This document shows, piece by piece, positions 1 through 8,986 of a stretch of DNA of 50,911 nt. Origin of the DNA: Micromonospora sp. MW-13 (GTDB taxonomy: Bacteria; Actinomycetota; Actinomycetes; Mycobacteriales; Micromonosporaceae). The translations under genes and the position numbers were made by a program. The notes beneath the pieces are model-generated. The model saw nothing but the letters and a program-made list of their open reading frames with translations, had not been told where the DNA came from and ran no database searches. Every line of letters starts with the position of its first letter. Position 1 is the stretch's first letter. The DNA is taken from the NCBI RefSeq assembly GCF_003434305.1, contig NZ_QKKX01000088.1:1-50911 (forward strand). Direction: 5' to 3'.

Positions 1-22
1 GGCGCGCTCACGGGAGGACCAC

Positions 23-1547
23 ATGCTCAAGCACTCCACCCGGCGTTGGCTCACCGGATTGAGCGTCGCAGGCGCGCTCGTCGCGGCCTCCCCCACCCCT
101 GCGGTCGCCGACGACCGTCCCTTCGTCGTTGGCGCGCCGAACCAGCTCGTCGCCCCCGGACACTCGACCCACGGATGGCTCATGGCGCATCCCACCAGGG
201 ACGACGAGGATCAGTGGCAATTCGGCAGGACCACGCTCGATCCGAGGTCGATGATTTCGCCACCGTCGAGCCGATGCCCGACGGCTGGGCCTGCGAGGCG
301 TCGTCGAGCAAGCTGCACTGCGAGGTCGACCTCCCGAAGGGCCAGCACCCCCGGTTTGACTCTACACGCTCACCGGCAGGGACGGCGCGACCCCGGGGCA
401 GCAGGGTGATGTCACGGTCACGATCACGTCCGGCGGCATCTCCGCCACCGCCACGGCCGGCATCACGATCGCCGAGGGTGTCGACCTCGTGAGCGACGAG
501 ACGGTCGAGGTCAGCGGTGCCCCGCGCAGCCGGGTGGGACTGCCCGGCGTGGTACGAAACGGCAGTGCGACCACGGTCAACGAAACGATCCTCATGCTGC
601 AGGCATCCTGGCTCGTCACGTACGCCGGCGACTACTCCAACTGCGCGTCGCTCAAGGGCTTGAACGCCGTCTGCACCTTCGACACCCAACTGGAGGCGAA
701 CAAGTCCTACCAGCTCTCCGAGGACTTCCCGCTCATCCTGAACGAGGACGCCCGCACCGGTGCCGAGCTCCCGGTCACCCTCGACTGGTGGACGAAGGAC
801 GACTGGGTGCGCATTTTCAGGAACTGGCCGCTGCCCGGCCTCGAGCCGGGTCGCGGTGGCGAACTCCGCTTGGTCGAGCAGACCGGGGCGAAGGCCAAGG
901 CCCAGCAGACCGACGTGAACCGGATGAACAACTTCACCCTGGCGTCGATCAACGTGACCGGCGACAACCCGGCGGATCTGGCGGCCAGGGGTGCCACCGC
1001 CAGCGGCAAGAAGGGTGAGGTGGTCACCGTACGGCCGGGCTTCACCAACCACGGTCCCGCAGCGCTCGAAGTCCAGACTGAGAAGATGCCGATCCGGATC
1101 ACCATCCCGAAGGGCACCACCGTCGTCGACGCACCCCGCGGCTGTGTGCCGTACGTGCCGGGCGAGGGGTGGGACCCGAGGAACGCAGAGTGGGCCGAGC
1201 CGGGTGCCAAGGAGTACGCCTGCCGCGCCGGCGAGATCGTGGTAGGCGGTGAGGCGCCGTACGAGTTTGCGCTCCGCATCGACAAGGTGGTGGCGGACGC
1301 GACCGGCACCTTCGCCGTGAAGCTGGACGGTGACCCGAACGCGCAGAACGACTCCGCGAAGATCATCATCAACCCGACCGGCCACGGGGGCGGAGACGGC
1401 GGTCAGGGCGGCGGTGACGACCGCCCGACGCTCCCGATCACCGGTGACTCGATCGGCCTGATCACCGCCGTCGGCGGGCTGCTGCTCGTCGCCGGCACGG
1501 CCGGCTACCTGGTCGCCCGCCGCCGCAAGACCCGCTTCGTCGCCTGA
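23..1547 (+). pseudogene. LPXTG-anchored surface protein, frame broken twice
   Basis: The start ATG at 23 follows a GGGAGG ribosome site (12-17) and encodes a signal peptide ending near PAVADD. Coherent protein sequence runs in one frame to about 235, moves to a second frame (about 241-360) and then to a third frame, which opens after a TGA at 357-359 and runs to the stop at 1547. Codon use and sense are continuous across the shifts, so this was one gene of roughly 505 residues. The C-terminus carries LPITG, a hydrophobic segment and a basic RRRK tail, a classic sortase substrate signal. The middle reads like DUF11/Ig-type adhesin repeats. Either the gene has decayed or the assembly contains two indels. 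The intact remainder from 489 cannot be exported without the upstream part. Confidence 0.75.
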
Positions 1548-1641
1548 TCCACTCCCGGTGCCCCCGCCGTGGGTACGCCGTCGCCGGGTTCATCACCGAC
1601 GGCGATTCGTTTCGGGTGCCCGCTCCAGGCAGCGCCACGGC

Positions 1642-1666
1642 GGCCCCCGCCGGTCGGGCGGGGGCC
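1642..1666. terminator. GC hairpin between convergent genes
   Basis: A perfect 10-bp stem (GGCCCCCGCC at 1642-1651, GGCGGGGGCC at 1657-1666) with a 5-nt loop lies between the surface-protein gene and the minus-strand HNH gene. There is no T tract, as is usual in actinobacteria. Confidence 0.6.
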
Positions 1667-1675
1667 AGCGCGCGG

Positions 1676-2335
1676 TCAGTACGCGTAGGTGACCGAGATG
1701 GTGACGTTGGAGCAGGAGCTGGCCAGGCTGGTCAGGGCGCTCTTCTCGGCCGTGTCGACGGTGAGCCGCCAGCGGATCTTGGTGGCCACCCACTCGTTGA
1801 CGTAACGGCACCGGGCGGAGCTGTACGACGGCATCCAGGTGGCCGGGTCCTGGTCGCCCTTGGACTGGTTGACGTTGTCGGTCACGGCGATCAGCGGGCG
1901 GGAGTCACCCAGGTCGTTGGCGTACGCCTGGCGGCGGCTGGTGGACCAGTTGCGGGCGCCGGAGTCCCATGCCTCGGCGAGCGGGACCATGTGGTCGATG
2001 TCCACGTCGCCGGTCGCCGTCCAGTAGGCGTTGTCGTAGTAGGAGTACCAGCGCCCGCCGGAGAGGGTGCAGGTGCCGGTGATCGTCGGCGCGGAGACGG
2101 CCTCGGCGAGCAGGATCTCGTTGCGAGTGTTGCACCCGTCGCCGTCGGCGTCGATCCAGTGTGGGAAGAGGTCCCGGCTGTAGCCGGTGCGGATCTCGGT
2201 GGCCACGGGCAGGGCCGCGACCGCGGTCCGCAGTGGGGAGGAGTAGCTGGCGGCCCAGGCGGGGTTGGCCAGGCCGACGGTGGCGGCGAGGGTGGCGGCG
2301 AGGGTGGTCGCGGCCACGCGCAGCGTACGGTTCAT
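1676..2335 (-). CDS. Secreted HNH-family nuclease (DUF1524-like)
   Basis: A 219-residue protein with a cleavable signal peptide (about residues 1-28, ending AWAA). The core motif DVDIDHMVPLAEAW is the HNH signature of the DUF1524/GmrSD C-terminal type, in which the central His is catalytic. The downstream NQSKGDQDPATW box provides the Asn/Asp ligands. Conserved Cys pairs (CNTR, CTL, CRY, SSCS) suggest an exported, disulfide-stabilised enzyme. The start ATG at 2335 has GGAG just upstream. It is related to the lipoprotein nuclease at 18520-19176. The role is probably extracellular nucleic-acid degradation; the substrate is unknown. Confidence 0.85.
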   Translation of the reverse strand: MNRTLRVAATTLAATLAATVGLANPAWAASYSSPLRTAVAALPVATEIRTGYSRDLFPHWIDADGDGCNTRNEILLAEAVSAPTITGTCTLSGGRWYSYYDNAYWTATGDVDIDHMVPLAEAWDSGARNWSTSRRQAYANDLGDSRPLIAVTDNVNQSKGDQDPATWMPSYSSARCRYVNEWVATKIRWRLTVDTAEKSALTSLASSCSNVTISVTYAY

Positions 2336-2364
2336 GATGCTCCGTCCGGATCGGAGGACTATCG

Positions 2365-2401
2365 TCTGTCATGTATATAGACAGATGCAACATTCCCACA
2401 A
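2365..2401 (-). promoter_or_regulatory. Promoter of HNH nuclease with inverted repeat over the -10
   Basis: Reading the minus strand, TTGTGG (2401-2396) and TATATA (2379-2374) are separated by 16 nt, the only AT-rich promoter-like block in this gap. The -10 sits inside an inverted repeat, TCTGTC (2365-2370) and GACAGA (2380-2385), which looks like a repressor half-site pair. The rest of the 2336-2609 gap shows nothing else recognisable. Confidence 0.45.
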
Positions 2402-2609
2402 CCAGGACTCCCAGGTGAACGCTCCGCGAACCCGCCGTGCGGCATCGCCCGACCGGGACCGTTGTCCCGCACCGTCCACTGTCGGCCGACCACGGCGGCC
2501 CGGCCACCACCTGAACGGTTGATGCCTCGTGGCGAGTCTCGGCGGTTAGATGCCGGTGACTGCCCCGGGCGGACGCGCCGGGCACAGCACACGGTGAAGG
2601 AAATCTACT

Positions 2610-4529
2610 GTGACCGGACTCTGGCCACGTCGTGGCCTCGCCGGCCTGGTCGCGTTGACGCTCGGCGTCACCGGCCTCGCCGTCATCACCACCGGCGGCG
2701 CCGCCGCAGCGGCACCGCACACCGAAACGCCCCCGTCGGTGCAGGTCGGCTGGACCGACTCAGCGACGCCGGCCAAGGCGTACAACTTGGCCGAGCAGGT
2801 CAACCTGCCACTCGGCACCCGGCTCGACGAGGACGGCGTGAGCCACACCTCCAGGGTCTACGCCACCTTCGACCTCTCGCAGTTCGAGGGCAGGAAGATC
2901 TACGACGGGAAGGTCTTCGTCACGGAGTACAGCGCGGCGGACTGCACCAAGCGGGCCGTTGAGATCTGGCGTACCAAGCCGGTGGGCACCACGCCCACCT
3001 GGAACCGCCGGCCCGCGCCGCTGACCAAGCTCGACGAGGTGCTCACCCCGAACTTCTGCCCGAAGGGATCCCTGACCTTCGACGTGGGGGCCGCCGTGCA
3101 GGACGCGATGGCACACAAGCAGCGCCGGGTGACCTTCGAGATCCGGGTGCCGGAGCAGTTCGAGAACGACCCGGCCTACGGCCGGACGCTCAGCTGGTCT
3201 TACGGCGTGCGCTCGTCGGTGGATTACAACTCGCTGCCGACGATCGACAGCGGCAACCTCTACAACGGCGGTGTCCCCTGCACCCAGCTGAAGCCGTATC
3301 CCCGGCTGGGCGGATTCGCCAACGTGCTCCAGGCCCTGGGCGCCGACCCGGACGAGTGGGACCAACCGAGCCTGGTGACGGAGTACGCCGTCTGGCCCAA
3401 GAACGACGCGACCGCGCGGACCGTGTTCACCGCGGATTCCAGCATGCCCGGCCGGGTCAGCACGGTCAACCTGCCGGCGGGAACCCTGGTCGACGGGAAG
3501 TCGTACGGCTGGCAGGCCCGCGCCGGTGACGGCACCGACCTCTCGGCCTGGTCGAAGAAGTGCTTCTTCACCTACGACGGCACCGCGCCCACGACCCCGA
3601 CGGTCAGCTCGGCGAACTATCCGCCGTTCAGCTCGGGTGAATCGGCCCCGGTGGGCGTGCCGGCGACGTTCACGTTCTCCGGCAACGGGAACAAGGACGT
3701 GGCGGGCTTCGAGTACGGCTGGAACGGCCTCGGCGTCCCTGCATGTGCGGGGAGCGGCGACGTCGGGCAGCTCGAGTGCCCGGCCCCGTTCAGCCGGCCG
3801 AACTCCGTCAGGGCGGACGCCCCAGGTGGCTCGGCCACGGTGACCCTCAGCCCGGTCGGATCCGGGCCGCAGCGGCTCACCGTCCGGTCGATCGACCTGG
3901 CCGGCAACCGTTCCGAAGGCATCGAGTACATGACCCTCGTGCCCTCGATCGAGCCGGAGGTGCGAGTCGAGGGCGGGCAGCCGGAGTGGGGGCAGGATGT
4001 CCTGCTCAAACTCGTCCCGGCCAACGGCATGACGGGCGTCATCGAGTACGAGATCACCCTGGACGGGGGCAAGCCGGTTACGCGGCAGGCCGAGGAGGAC
4101 GGCACGGCGTACTTCCGGTTCACCGCCAACAACCCCGACGGGCACCGCGTCTCCGTGCGCAGCCACAGCGCCAACGGCTTCGTGTCGCCGACGGTAGACT
4201 GGTCGACCTACTTCCTGCCCTGGCCGGGGGTGAAGTCGGACGTCTACTACTCCCCCGAGGACGGGCACGCCGTCGGCGGCGTGGGGGTGCCGGGCACGTT
4301 CACGTTCTCCCCGCCGCCCGGTTGGACGGACGTGGCCGGGTACCGGTACTCGTTCAACGGCGGCGAGGTCGCCGAGGCCCCCGCCGGTGGGGACGGCCGG
4401 GCCACGATCAGCTGGACGCCGACCGAGGCGGGTTACGTGACGCTGATCGTCCACGCCGTCAAGGCCGACGGCACCTGGAGTGACTACCCGAACTGGTACT
4501 CGTTCGAGGTGGCGGCCACCACCCCCTGA
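2610..4529 (+). CDS. Large secreted protein with Ig-like domains
   Basis: GTG start at 2610 with AAGGA eight bases upstream; 639 residues. The N-terminus is a signal peptide (hydrophobic LAGLVALTLGVTGLAVI, cleavage near AAAAAP). Residues about 45-210 resemble the DNRLRE-type beta domain that precedes repeats in many actinobacterial wall proteins (YATFDLSQF, WNRRPAP). After that come Ig/fibronectin-like units, each opening with a PxxFTFS-type strand (around residues 350, 570) and containing VAGY/FxYxxN. There is no catalytic motif and no sortase signal. It is probably a secreted binding or matrix protein; function unknown. Confidence 0.75.
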   Translation: MTGLWPRRGLAGLVALTLGVTGLAVITTGGAAAAAPHTETPPSVQVGWTDSATPAKAYNLAEQVNLPLGTRLDEDGVSHTSRVYATFDLSQFEGRKIYDGKVFVTEYSAADCTKRAVEIWRTKPVGTTPTWNRRPAPLTKLDEVLTPNFCPKGSLTFDVGAAVQDAMAHKQRRVTFEIRVPEQFENDPAYGRTLSWSYGVRSSVDYNSLPTIDSGNLYNGGVPCTQLKPYPRLGGFANVLQALGADPDEWDQPSLVTEYAVWPKNDATARTVFTADSSMPGRVSTVNLPAGTLVDGKSYGWQARAGDGTDLSAWSKKCFFTYDGTAPTTPTVSSANYPPFSSGESAPVGVPATFTFSGNGNKDVAGFEYGWNGLGVPACAGSGDVGQLECPAPFSRPNSVRADAPGGSATVTLSPVGSGPQRLTVRSIDLAGNRSEGIEYMTLVPSIEPEVRVEGGQPEWGQDVLLKLVPANGMTGVIEYEITLDGGKPVTRQAEEDGTAYFRFTANNPDGHRVSVRSHSANGFVSPTVDWSTYFLPWPGVKSDVYYSPEDGHAVGGVGVPGTFTFSPPPGWTDVAGYRYSFNGGEVAEAPAGGDGRATISWTPTEAGYVTLIVHAVKADGTWSDYPNWYSFEVAATTP

Positions 4530-4541
4530 CCGCCCGCGACG

Positions 4542-4576
4542 CGGAGGGGCCCGGCGATCGCGCCGGGCCCTCCGCG
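4542..4576. terminator. Bidirectional hairpin terminator
   Basis: A 15-bp GC stem with one bulged G (4542-4557 against 4562-4576) and an ATCG loop sits between the two convergent stop codons. Confidence 0.7.
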
Positions 4577-4578
4577 GC

Positions 4579-5052
4579 TCAGTCGTGCAGCTCGGTACGC
4601 CGGATCTCGGCGAACGCGGCGGTCAGCCACCCGTCGAGCGGCCGGCCGGTCCCAGCCAGCAGGTCGGCGAGCAGCAGTGGGGCGTGCCGGGCCAGCGCGG
4701 CCGGGTCGGGCGGGGTGGCGTCGTCGTCCGGGTCGTACACGCCGAGGGCGCCGGCCAGCAGCACCAGCACCACGTGCGGGTCGATGTCCGACTGCCAGCT
4801 CGCCGCGCCCCGCACGCAGGTCTCCAGCACCTGTCGGACGTCGTCGCCGTCGAGCCCGTCGGGGTGGGTCTCCTCCAGCAGCAGCCGGACCACCGCGCCG
4901 AGCACCAGACCGGACCGGTCCGCCCCCGCGAGCCGGTCGACCGCCTCGTCGTACGCCTCCCGGTCGCGCGCCCGGGCCGCGGCCACGGCCTCGGTGGCCG
5001 CCACGGCGATCTCGCGGGCCGGTGCGGGCAGGTGTCGCCAGGTCGTCGTCAT
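4579..5052 (-). CDS. Conserved hypothetical protein, 157 aa
   Basis: Starts at ATG 5052 (MTTTWRHLPAP); the open frame extends upstream, but that part reads as the antisense of the neighbouring MFS gene. The product is acidic, mostly alpha-helical by composition, with no signal peptide or membrane segment. It has a central DPHVVLVLLAGALGV stretch. I do not recognise the family. It diverges from the MFS gene at 5224, so the two may share a promoter region. Confidence 0.6.
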   Translation of the reverse strand: MTTTWRHLPAPAREIAVAATEAVAAARARDREAYDEAVDRLAGADRSGLVLGAVVRLLLEETHPDGLDGDDVRQVLETCVRGAASWQSDIDPHVVLVLLAGALGVYDPDDDATPPDPAALARHAPLLLADLLAGTGRPLDGWLTAAFAEIRRTELHD

Positions 5053-5223
5053 CCCGACCAGGATCGCAGACCGACCCGCCGGCGTCGCCGACGCGGTACG
5101 GCGGGCACCCCGGCCGCTGCCCAGGACGGCGGGCGTGGGCCGCGTCACCACGGACTTCGCCGAGCGCGTACGCGCCGGAAAACGGCTCGCGGCCGGTCGT
5201 ACCCTCCGCCCAGAATCGCCGGC

Positions 5224-6507
5224 ATGCTGCGTCGCGCCCTGCCCCGTCGCCCGGAAGCCCGGCGGATCCTCGTCGGCACCCTGCTCTCGGCGATCGGTCG
5301 CGGCCTCACCCTGCCGTTCCTGTTCATCTACCTGACCGACGTGCGCGGCCTCTCCGACCCGCGCGCCGGCCTGGTCATCGGCTGGTACGGCGTGGTCACC
5401 CTGGCGCTGTCCCCGCTGGGCGGAACGTTGATCGACCGGTTCGGCGCGCGCCGGGTGGTGCTGCCGTGCCTGCTGGTCGAGGCGGCGGGCACGGGCTCGC
5501 TGGCCCTGGTCTCCGGGACCGCGTCGGCGTTCGCGGTGATCACGCTGGTCGCGATCGGCAGCTCCGCGATCTGGTCGGGGCAGAACACCATCCTCGCCTC
5601 GCTCACCGCCCCCGACGAGCGGCAACGGGTGTACGGCCTGAACTTCGCCCTGCTCAACCTCGGCATCGGGGTCGGCGGGCTGATCTCCGGGGCGGTCGTG
5701 GACGTCGCCCGCCCGGTGACCTTCCAGCTGGTCTACCTGCTCGACTCGGTGAGCTACCTGGTGCCGGCGCTGATCCTGATCAGCCTGCCGGGAGTCGGCC
5801 ATCGGATCGCCGGCACCGGGCCGGGCGGGGGCGCGGCGTCGGCCGGGGGCTACCTGACCGTGCTGCGGGACCGCCCGTTCCGCCGGCTGGTGGTCTTCGG
5901 GCTCGTCCTCACCACCTGTGGGTACGCCCAGATCGAGGTGGGCTTCACCGCGTACGCCGTCCGGGTGGCCGAGGTGACCCCGCGGGTGGTGGCCTGGGCC
6001 CTGGCCGGCAACACCGTCATGATCGTGCTGTCCCAACTGGTGGTGATCCGCCGGATGGAGGGGCGCAGCCGGACGGGCGCGCTGGCCCTGGTCGGGGCGG
6101 TCTTCGCGGGCGCCTGGCTGGTTCTCGGCGCGGCGGGCCTGATCGGGCCCGGCAACGCGTTGGTCGCCGCGCTCGGCGTGGCGGCCTGCGCGACGATCTT
6201 CGGTTTCGGCGAGACGATGCTGTCGCCGGTGATGCCCGCCCTCACCAACGCCCTGGCCACCGACGAGCTGCGCGGCCGGTACAACGCGATGAGCTCGATG
6301 ATCTTCGGAATCAGCGGGGTGATCGGCCCGGTGACCGCCGGCCCGCTCATCGGCGCGGCGGACGGACGGATCTGGGTGGCCGTCGTGGTCGGCGGCTGCC
6401 TGGCGGCGTCGCTGCTCGCGCTGTCCCTGCGCGGGCTGCTCACCTCCGCCCAGGACGGCCGGCCACCGGCCGCCGCGCCACCCCGAACCCCCCTCCCGAC
6501 CACCTGA
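5224..6507 (+). CDS. MFS transporter (drug exporter type)
   Basis: 427 residues from ATG 5224 (MLRRALPRRPEARR). About 12 hydrophobic segments are visible. The loop after TM2 holds the MFS motif GTLIDRFGARRV, and the N-half contains SAIGRGLTLPFLFIYL and the YGLNFALLNLGIGVGG box common to the MDR-type MFS exporters. No good ribosome site precedes the ATG; a TACCCT at 5200-5205 could be a -10 giving a very short leader. Substrate unknown. Confidence 0.85.
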   Translation: MLRRALPRRPEARRILVGTLLSAIGRGLTLPFLFIYLTDVRGLSDPRAGLVIGWYGVVTLALSPLGGTLIDRFGARRVVLPCLLVEAAGTGSLALVSGTASAFAVITLVAIGSSAIWSGQNTILASLTAPDERQRVYGLNFALLNLGIGVGGLISGAVVDVARPVTFQLVYLLDSVSYLVPALILISLPGVGHRIAGTGPGGGAASAGGYLTVLRDRPFRRLVVFGLVLTTCGYAQIEVGFTAYAVRVAEVTPRVVAWALAGNTVMIVLSQLVVIRRMEGRSRTGALALVGAVFAGAWLVLGAAGLIGPGNALVAALGVAACATIFGFGETMLSPVMPALTNALATDELRGRYNAMSSMIFGISGVIGPVTAGPLIGAADGRIWVAVVVGGCLAASLLALSLRGLLTSAQDGRPPAAAPPRTPLPTT

Positions 6508-6688
6508 CCCCGCCCACACCCCCACCCCCGCCGGGATCCTGCGGCTTTACGGCGCCGCACGGAGCCCGTCACGACTGCGGAGGTACGGCGGGCGGGACAG
6601 GGGGTGAGGGATATCCGGCGGGGCGTGGCGGTTTCGTCGGTGGCACCGGCCAGGATGGGAGGCGACGGGTGGCGGAAGGAGTTCGCGG

Positions 6689-7495
6689 ATGACTGGGACG
6701 TCCCTGACGGAGGGCCGGGTGCGGTCGGCCGACGGCACGATCATCGCGTACGAGCGGTCCGGCGAGGGGCCGCCGATCGTGCTGGTGGGCGGCGCGTTCA
6801 ACGACCGGTCGACCACCCGCGCGCTCGCCGCCGCGTTGGCGCCGAACTTCACCGTGTTCGGCTACGACCGGCGGGGGCGCGGCGACAGCGGCGACAGCGG
6901 CGACACCGCGCCGTACGCGGTGCAGCGGGAGATCGAGGACATCGCCGCCCTGGTCGGGGCGGCCGGCGGGGCGGCCCACCTCTACGGGCTCTCCTCCGGG
7001 GCGATCCTCGCCGCCCTGGCGACGGCCGCCGGGCTGCCGGTGACCGGGCTGGCCCTGTTCGAGCCGCCGTTCACCGTCGGGCCGCACGCCGGGTCCCGCA
7101 GGCCGATCGCGGGGCGGCTGGCCGAGCTGCTCGCCGCCGACCGGCGCGCGGACGCGGTCGAGTGCTTCATGGTGGAGGCGGTGGGCCTGCCGGCCGAGCA
7201 GGTGCGCGGGATGCGGCAGCAGCCGATGTGGCCCGGGCTGGAGGCGTTGGCCCCGACGCTGGTCCACGACACCACCATCACCGGGGACGGTGGCCTGCCG
7301 GCCGACCGGCTCGCCGCGATCGACGTGCCGACGGTCGTGGTCGACAGCACGGCCAGCCCGCAGTGGCTGCGTGACGCGACGCGGGCGACCGCCGAGGCGG
7401 TGCCGGGGGCGCGGTACGTGAGCCTGGAGGGCGGCTTCCACGAGGTGCCCCCGGAGCGGCTCGCCGCCGAGCTGCGCCGCGGCCTGATCGGCTGA
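6689..7495 (+). CDS. Alpha/beta hydrolase
   Basis: 268 residues, ATG 6689 preceded by GGAAGGAG (6674-6681). Typical fold markers are present: the YERSGEGPPIVLVGG strand and oxyanion turn, FGYDRRGRGDSG, and the nucleophile elbow GLSSG with Ser102. The catalytic His is probably in GGFHEVPPE near the C-terminus and the acid in VVVDSTASP. A short GDS repeat follows the RGRGDS motif. It resembles small-molecule esterases or hydrolases; the substrate cannot be told. Confidence 0.85.
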   Translation: MTGTSLTEGRVRSADGTIIAYERSGEGPPIVLVGGAFNDRSTTRALAAALAPNFTVFGYDRRGRGDSGDSGDTAPYAVQREIEDIAALVGAAGGAAHLYGLSSGAILAALATAAGLPVTGLALFEPPFTVGPHAGSRRPIAGRLAELLAADRRADAVECFMVEAVGLPAEQVRGMRQQPMWPGLEALAPTLVHDTTITGDGGLPADRLAAIDVPTVVVDSTASPQWLRDATRATAEAVPGARYVSLEGGFHEVPPERLAAELRRGLIG

Positions 7496-7506
7496 GACGA
7501 CGGTAC

Positions 7507-7541
7507 GGCGGTCGGCTCCCCCCTCACGAGAGCCGACCGCC
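7507..7541. terminator. Bidirectional hairpin terminator
   Basis: A perfect 12-bp stem (GGCGGTCGGCTC at 7507, GAGCCGACCGCC at 7530) with an 11-nt loop between convergent genes. Confidence 0.7.
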
Positions 7542-7571
7542 GCACCGGCCGGACGGGTCCGGCCCCCGCGG

Positions 7572-8030
7572 TCAGCAGTTGGTGTAGCTGCCGCTGCTCC
7601 CCCACGAGCAGGAGTCGATCAAGGTGCCGGCCGAGTTGCGCACGTACGCGGCGTCGCCGGTGTTGTTCCAGATGTACGCGCCCGACCCCCAGTAGCGGTG
7701 GGTCGAGGTGTTTGTGCCCTTGCCGGTGTGGACGTAAACGCTGGCGCCGGAAGCAAGCCGGAAGTCGCTGGTGAACTTGTAGACGTGGCTCGACTTGTCG
7801 CGCAGGGTCCAGGACTTCAGGTTGACGGTTGAGGACCGGCGGTTGGTCAGCTTCACGTACTCGGCGTTCAGGCTGCTGTTCGACCGGTTGTCGGTACCCG
7901 GCGAGTTGTAGTACACCTTCGTGATCTGGATGGCCGGGGTGGCGGCCTGCGCGGGTCCGGTCATGGTGAGCGAACCGCCGACGGCGAGGGCGAGGGCCAT
8001 GGCGATACCGGTCAGCCTCTTGTTCAACAC
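7572..8030 (-). CDS. Secreted lamin-tail-domain protein
   Basis: The GTG at 8030 has GGTGGGGG five bases upstream and starts a clean signal peptide (LNKRLTGIAMALALAVGG, cleavage after AQAA), so I prefer it to the longer frame starting at 8138. The 152-residue product matches the lamin tail domain (LTD) pattern: IQITKVYYNSPG at the start, NAEYVKLTNR, LKSWTLRDKSSHVYKF, and the closing GDAAYVRNSAGTLIDSC. Such domains often occur alone or attached to secreted nucleases. Two C-terminal cysteines may pair. Probably a binding protein. Confidence 0.8.
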   Translation of the reverse strand: MLNKRLTGIAMALALAVGGSLTMTGPAQAATPAIQITKVYYNSPGTDNRSNSSLNAEYVKLTNRRSSTVNLKSWTLRDKSSHVYKFTSDFRLASGASVYVHTGKGTNTSTHRYWGSGAYIWNNTGDAAYVRNSAGTLIDSCSWGSSGSYTNC

Positions 8031-8191
8031 GATCCCCCACCTGTTGACGGCCGGCCCCTGGCGGCGCCGGCGTGGAACGTGCACCGAGGCTATCCACTCG
8101 GCCGGCCACTGTGGACGATACGACCCCCGCGCCGTCAACTACCGGCCGCGGGTCGACCGATCGCGGCCGAACGGCGTCCCCGGCCGGTGCC

Positions 8192-8243
8192 AACGGCACC
8201 CCGGTCCGCCGCGAACGGCACCCCGGTCCGACGCGAACGGCGG
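8192..8243. repeat. 22-bp tandem repeat, 2.3 copies
   Basis: The unit starts AACGGCACCCCGGTCCG; copies at 8192-8213 and 8214-8235 differ at one base and a partial third follows. It lies in the non-coding gap between the lamin-tail gene and the cyclotransferase gene. Confidence 0.7.
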
Positions 8244-8249
8244 CGCACG

Positions 8250-8882
8250 TCAGCCGCCGAGCGCCCCCGAGACCAACGACTCGACGGCGGGACGCTCCCA
8301 CCGGCCGGCCACCCCGGGCCGGTCCGCCAGGTAGCCGGCGATCCGTGGCGCGTCCCAGCCGTGCGCCTCGCGCAGGCCCCCGGCGAGCATCGCGAGGTAC
8401 ACCGGCGCGGGCGCGTTCCACTCGACGTCCCCCGCCCGACCCGGCGCGGTGAAGGTCAGCATCGGCACGCCGTCGCGGACGCCGGTGCGGACCAGCGTCT
8501 CGTACCGGCCGGGGCCGAGGGTGGCCCGACCCCGCGCGACGGCGACCTCGATCAGGTCGAGGTCGGCGCCGGGTGCCCGGTACATCTCCTGCGCGGCGAG
8601 GTCGGCGAACTGCTCCGTGGTGAGCAACCACGCCCGGGCCGCGGCCACCCCGGGCAGCTCGGGGTCGTAGAAGGCCATCCCGCCGGTCCAGGCCCGCGAC
8701 TCCCCGGCGAAGTAGATCCCACCGGGCACCAGCACCGCCGCCGACCGGCGCGGCGGCCGGCAGTCCCGGCAGCCGGGGTACGTCCGCAGCCCGCCCGGGG
8801 GACGGCCCCCGCCCAGGTACCAGTTGAGCCGGGCGGCGTGCATGTTGGACCCGTACGCGACGTACCAGAGCAGGCCGTCCAT
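8250..8882 (-). CDS. Gamma-glutamylcyclotransferase-fold protein
   Basis: 210 residues opening with WYVAYGSNM, the signature substrate loop of the GGCT/AIG2/ChaC fold. GGIYFAGESRAWTGGMAFYDP follows, a form common in actinobacterial homologues that are often mislabelled histone deacetylase. No signal peptide. The catalytic Glu of true GGCT cannot be assigned with certainty from the sequence. Probably a cytoplasmic small-molecule cyclotransferase of unknown substrate. Confidence 0.75.
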   Translation of the reverse strand: MDGLLWYVAYGSNMHAARLNWYLGGGRPPGGLRTYPGCRDCRPPRRSAAVLVPGGIYFAGESRAWTGGMAFYDPELPGVAAARAWLLTTEQFADLAAQEMYRAPGADLDLIEVAVARGRATLGPGRYETLVRTGVRDGVPMLTFTAPGRAGDVEWNAPAPVYLAMLAGGLREAHGWDAPRIAGYLADRPGVAGRWERPAVESLVSGALGG

Positions 8883-8890
8883 GCCCCGAC

Positions 8891-8986
8891 TCAGTACGCC
8901 CCGGTCAGGCCGACCCGCGCGGCCTGCGTGACGCGGCCGCCGCCGACGGCGGCCGGGTGGGTGTGACTGAGCTGGGCGATGAGCAT
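8891..8986 (-). CDS. Possible 31-aa small protein upstream of the GGCT-fold gene
   Basis: ATG at 8986 follows a strong GGAGGA site four bases upstream and encodes MLIAQLSHTHPAAV and on to a stop at 8891, eight bases before the next start. Spacing and orientation suggest one transcript with the cyclotransferase. I do not recognise the peptide. The open frame extends upstream without a stop for some distance, so the start is inferred from the ribosome site only. Confidence 0.4.
   Translation of the reverse strand: MLIAQLSHTHPAAVGGGRVTQAARVGLTGAY

Noticed and set aside
180..1385. Long minus-strand open frame antisense to the surface protein
   Set aside because: Composition is Arg/Gly/Val-rich, typical of GC-rich shadow frames, with no ribosome site or domain.
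5053..6525. Long N-terminal extension of the 4579-5052 gene
   Set aside because: It runs antisense through the whole MFS gene and reads as low-complexity Gln/Arg/Gly; ATG 5052 gives a normal protein.
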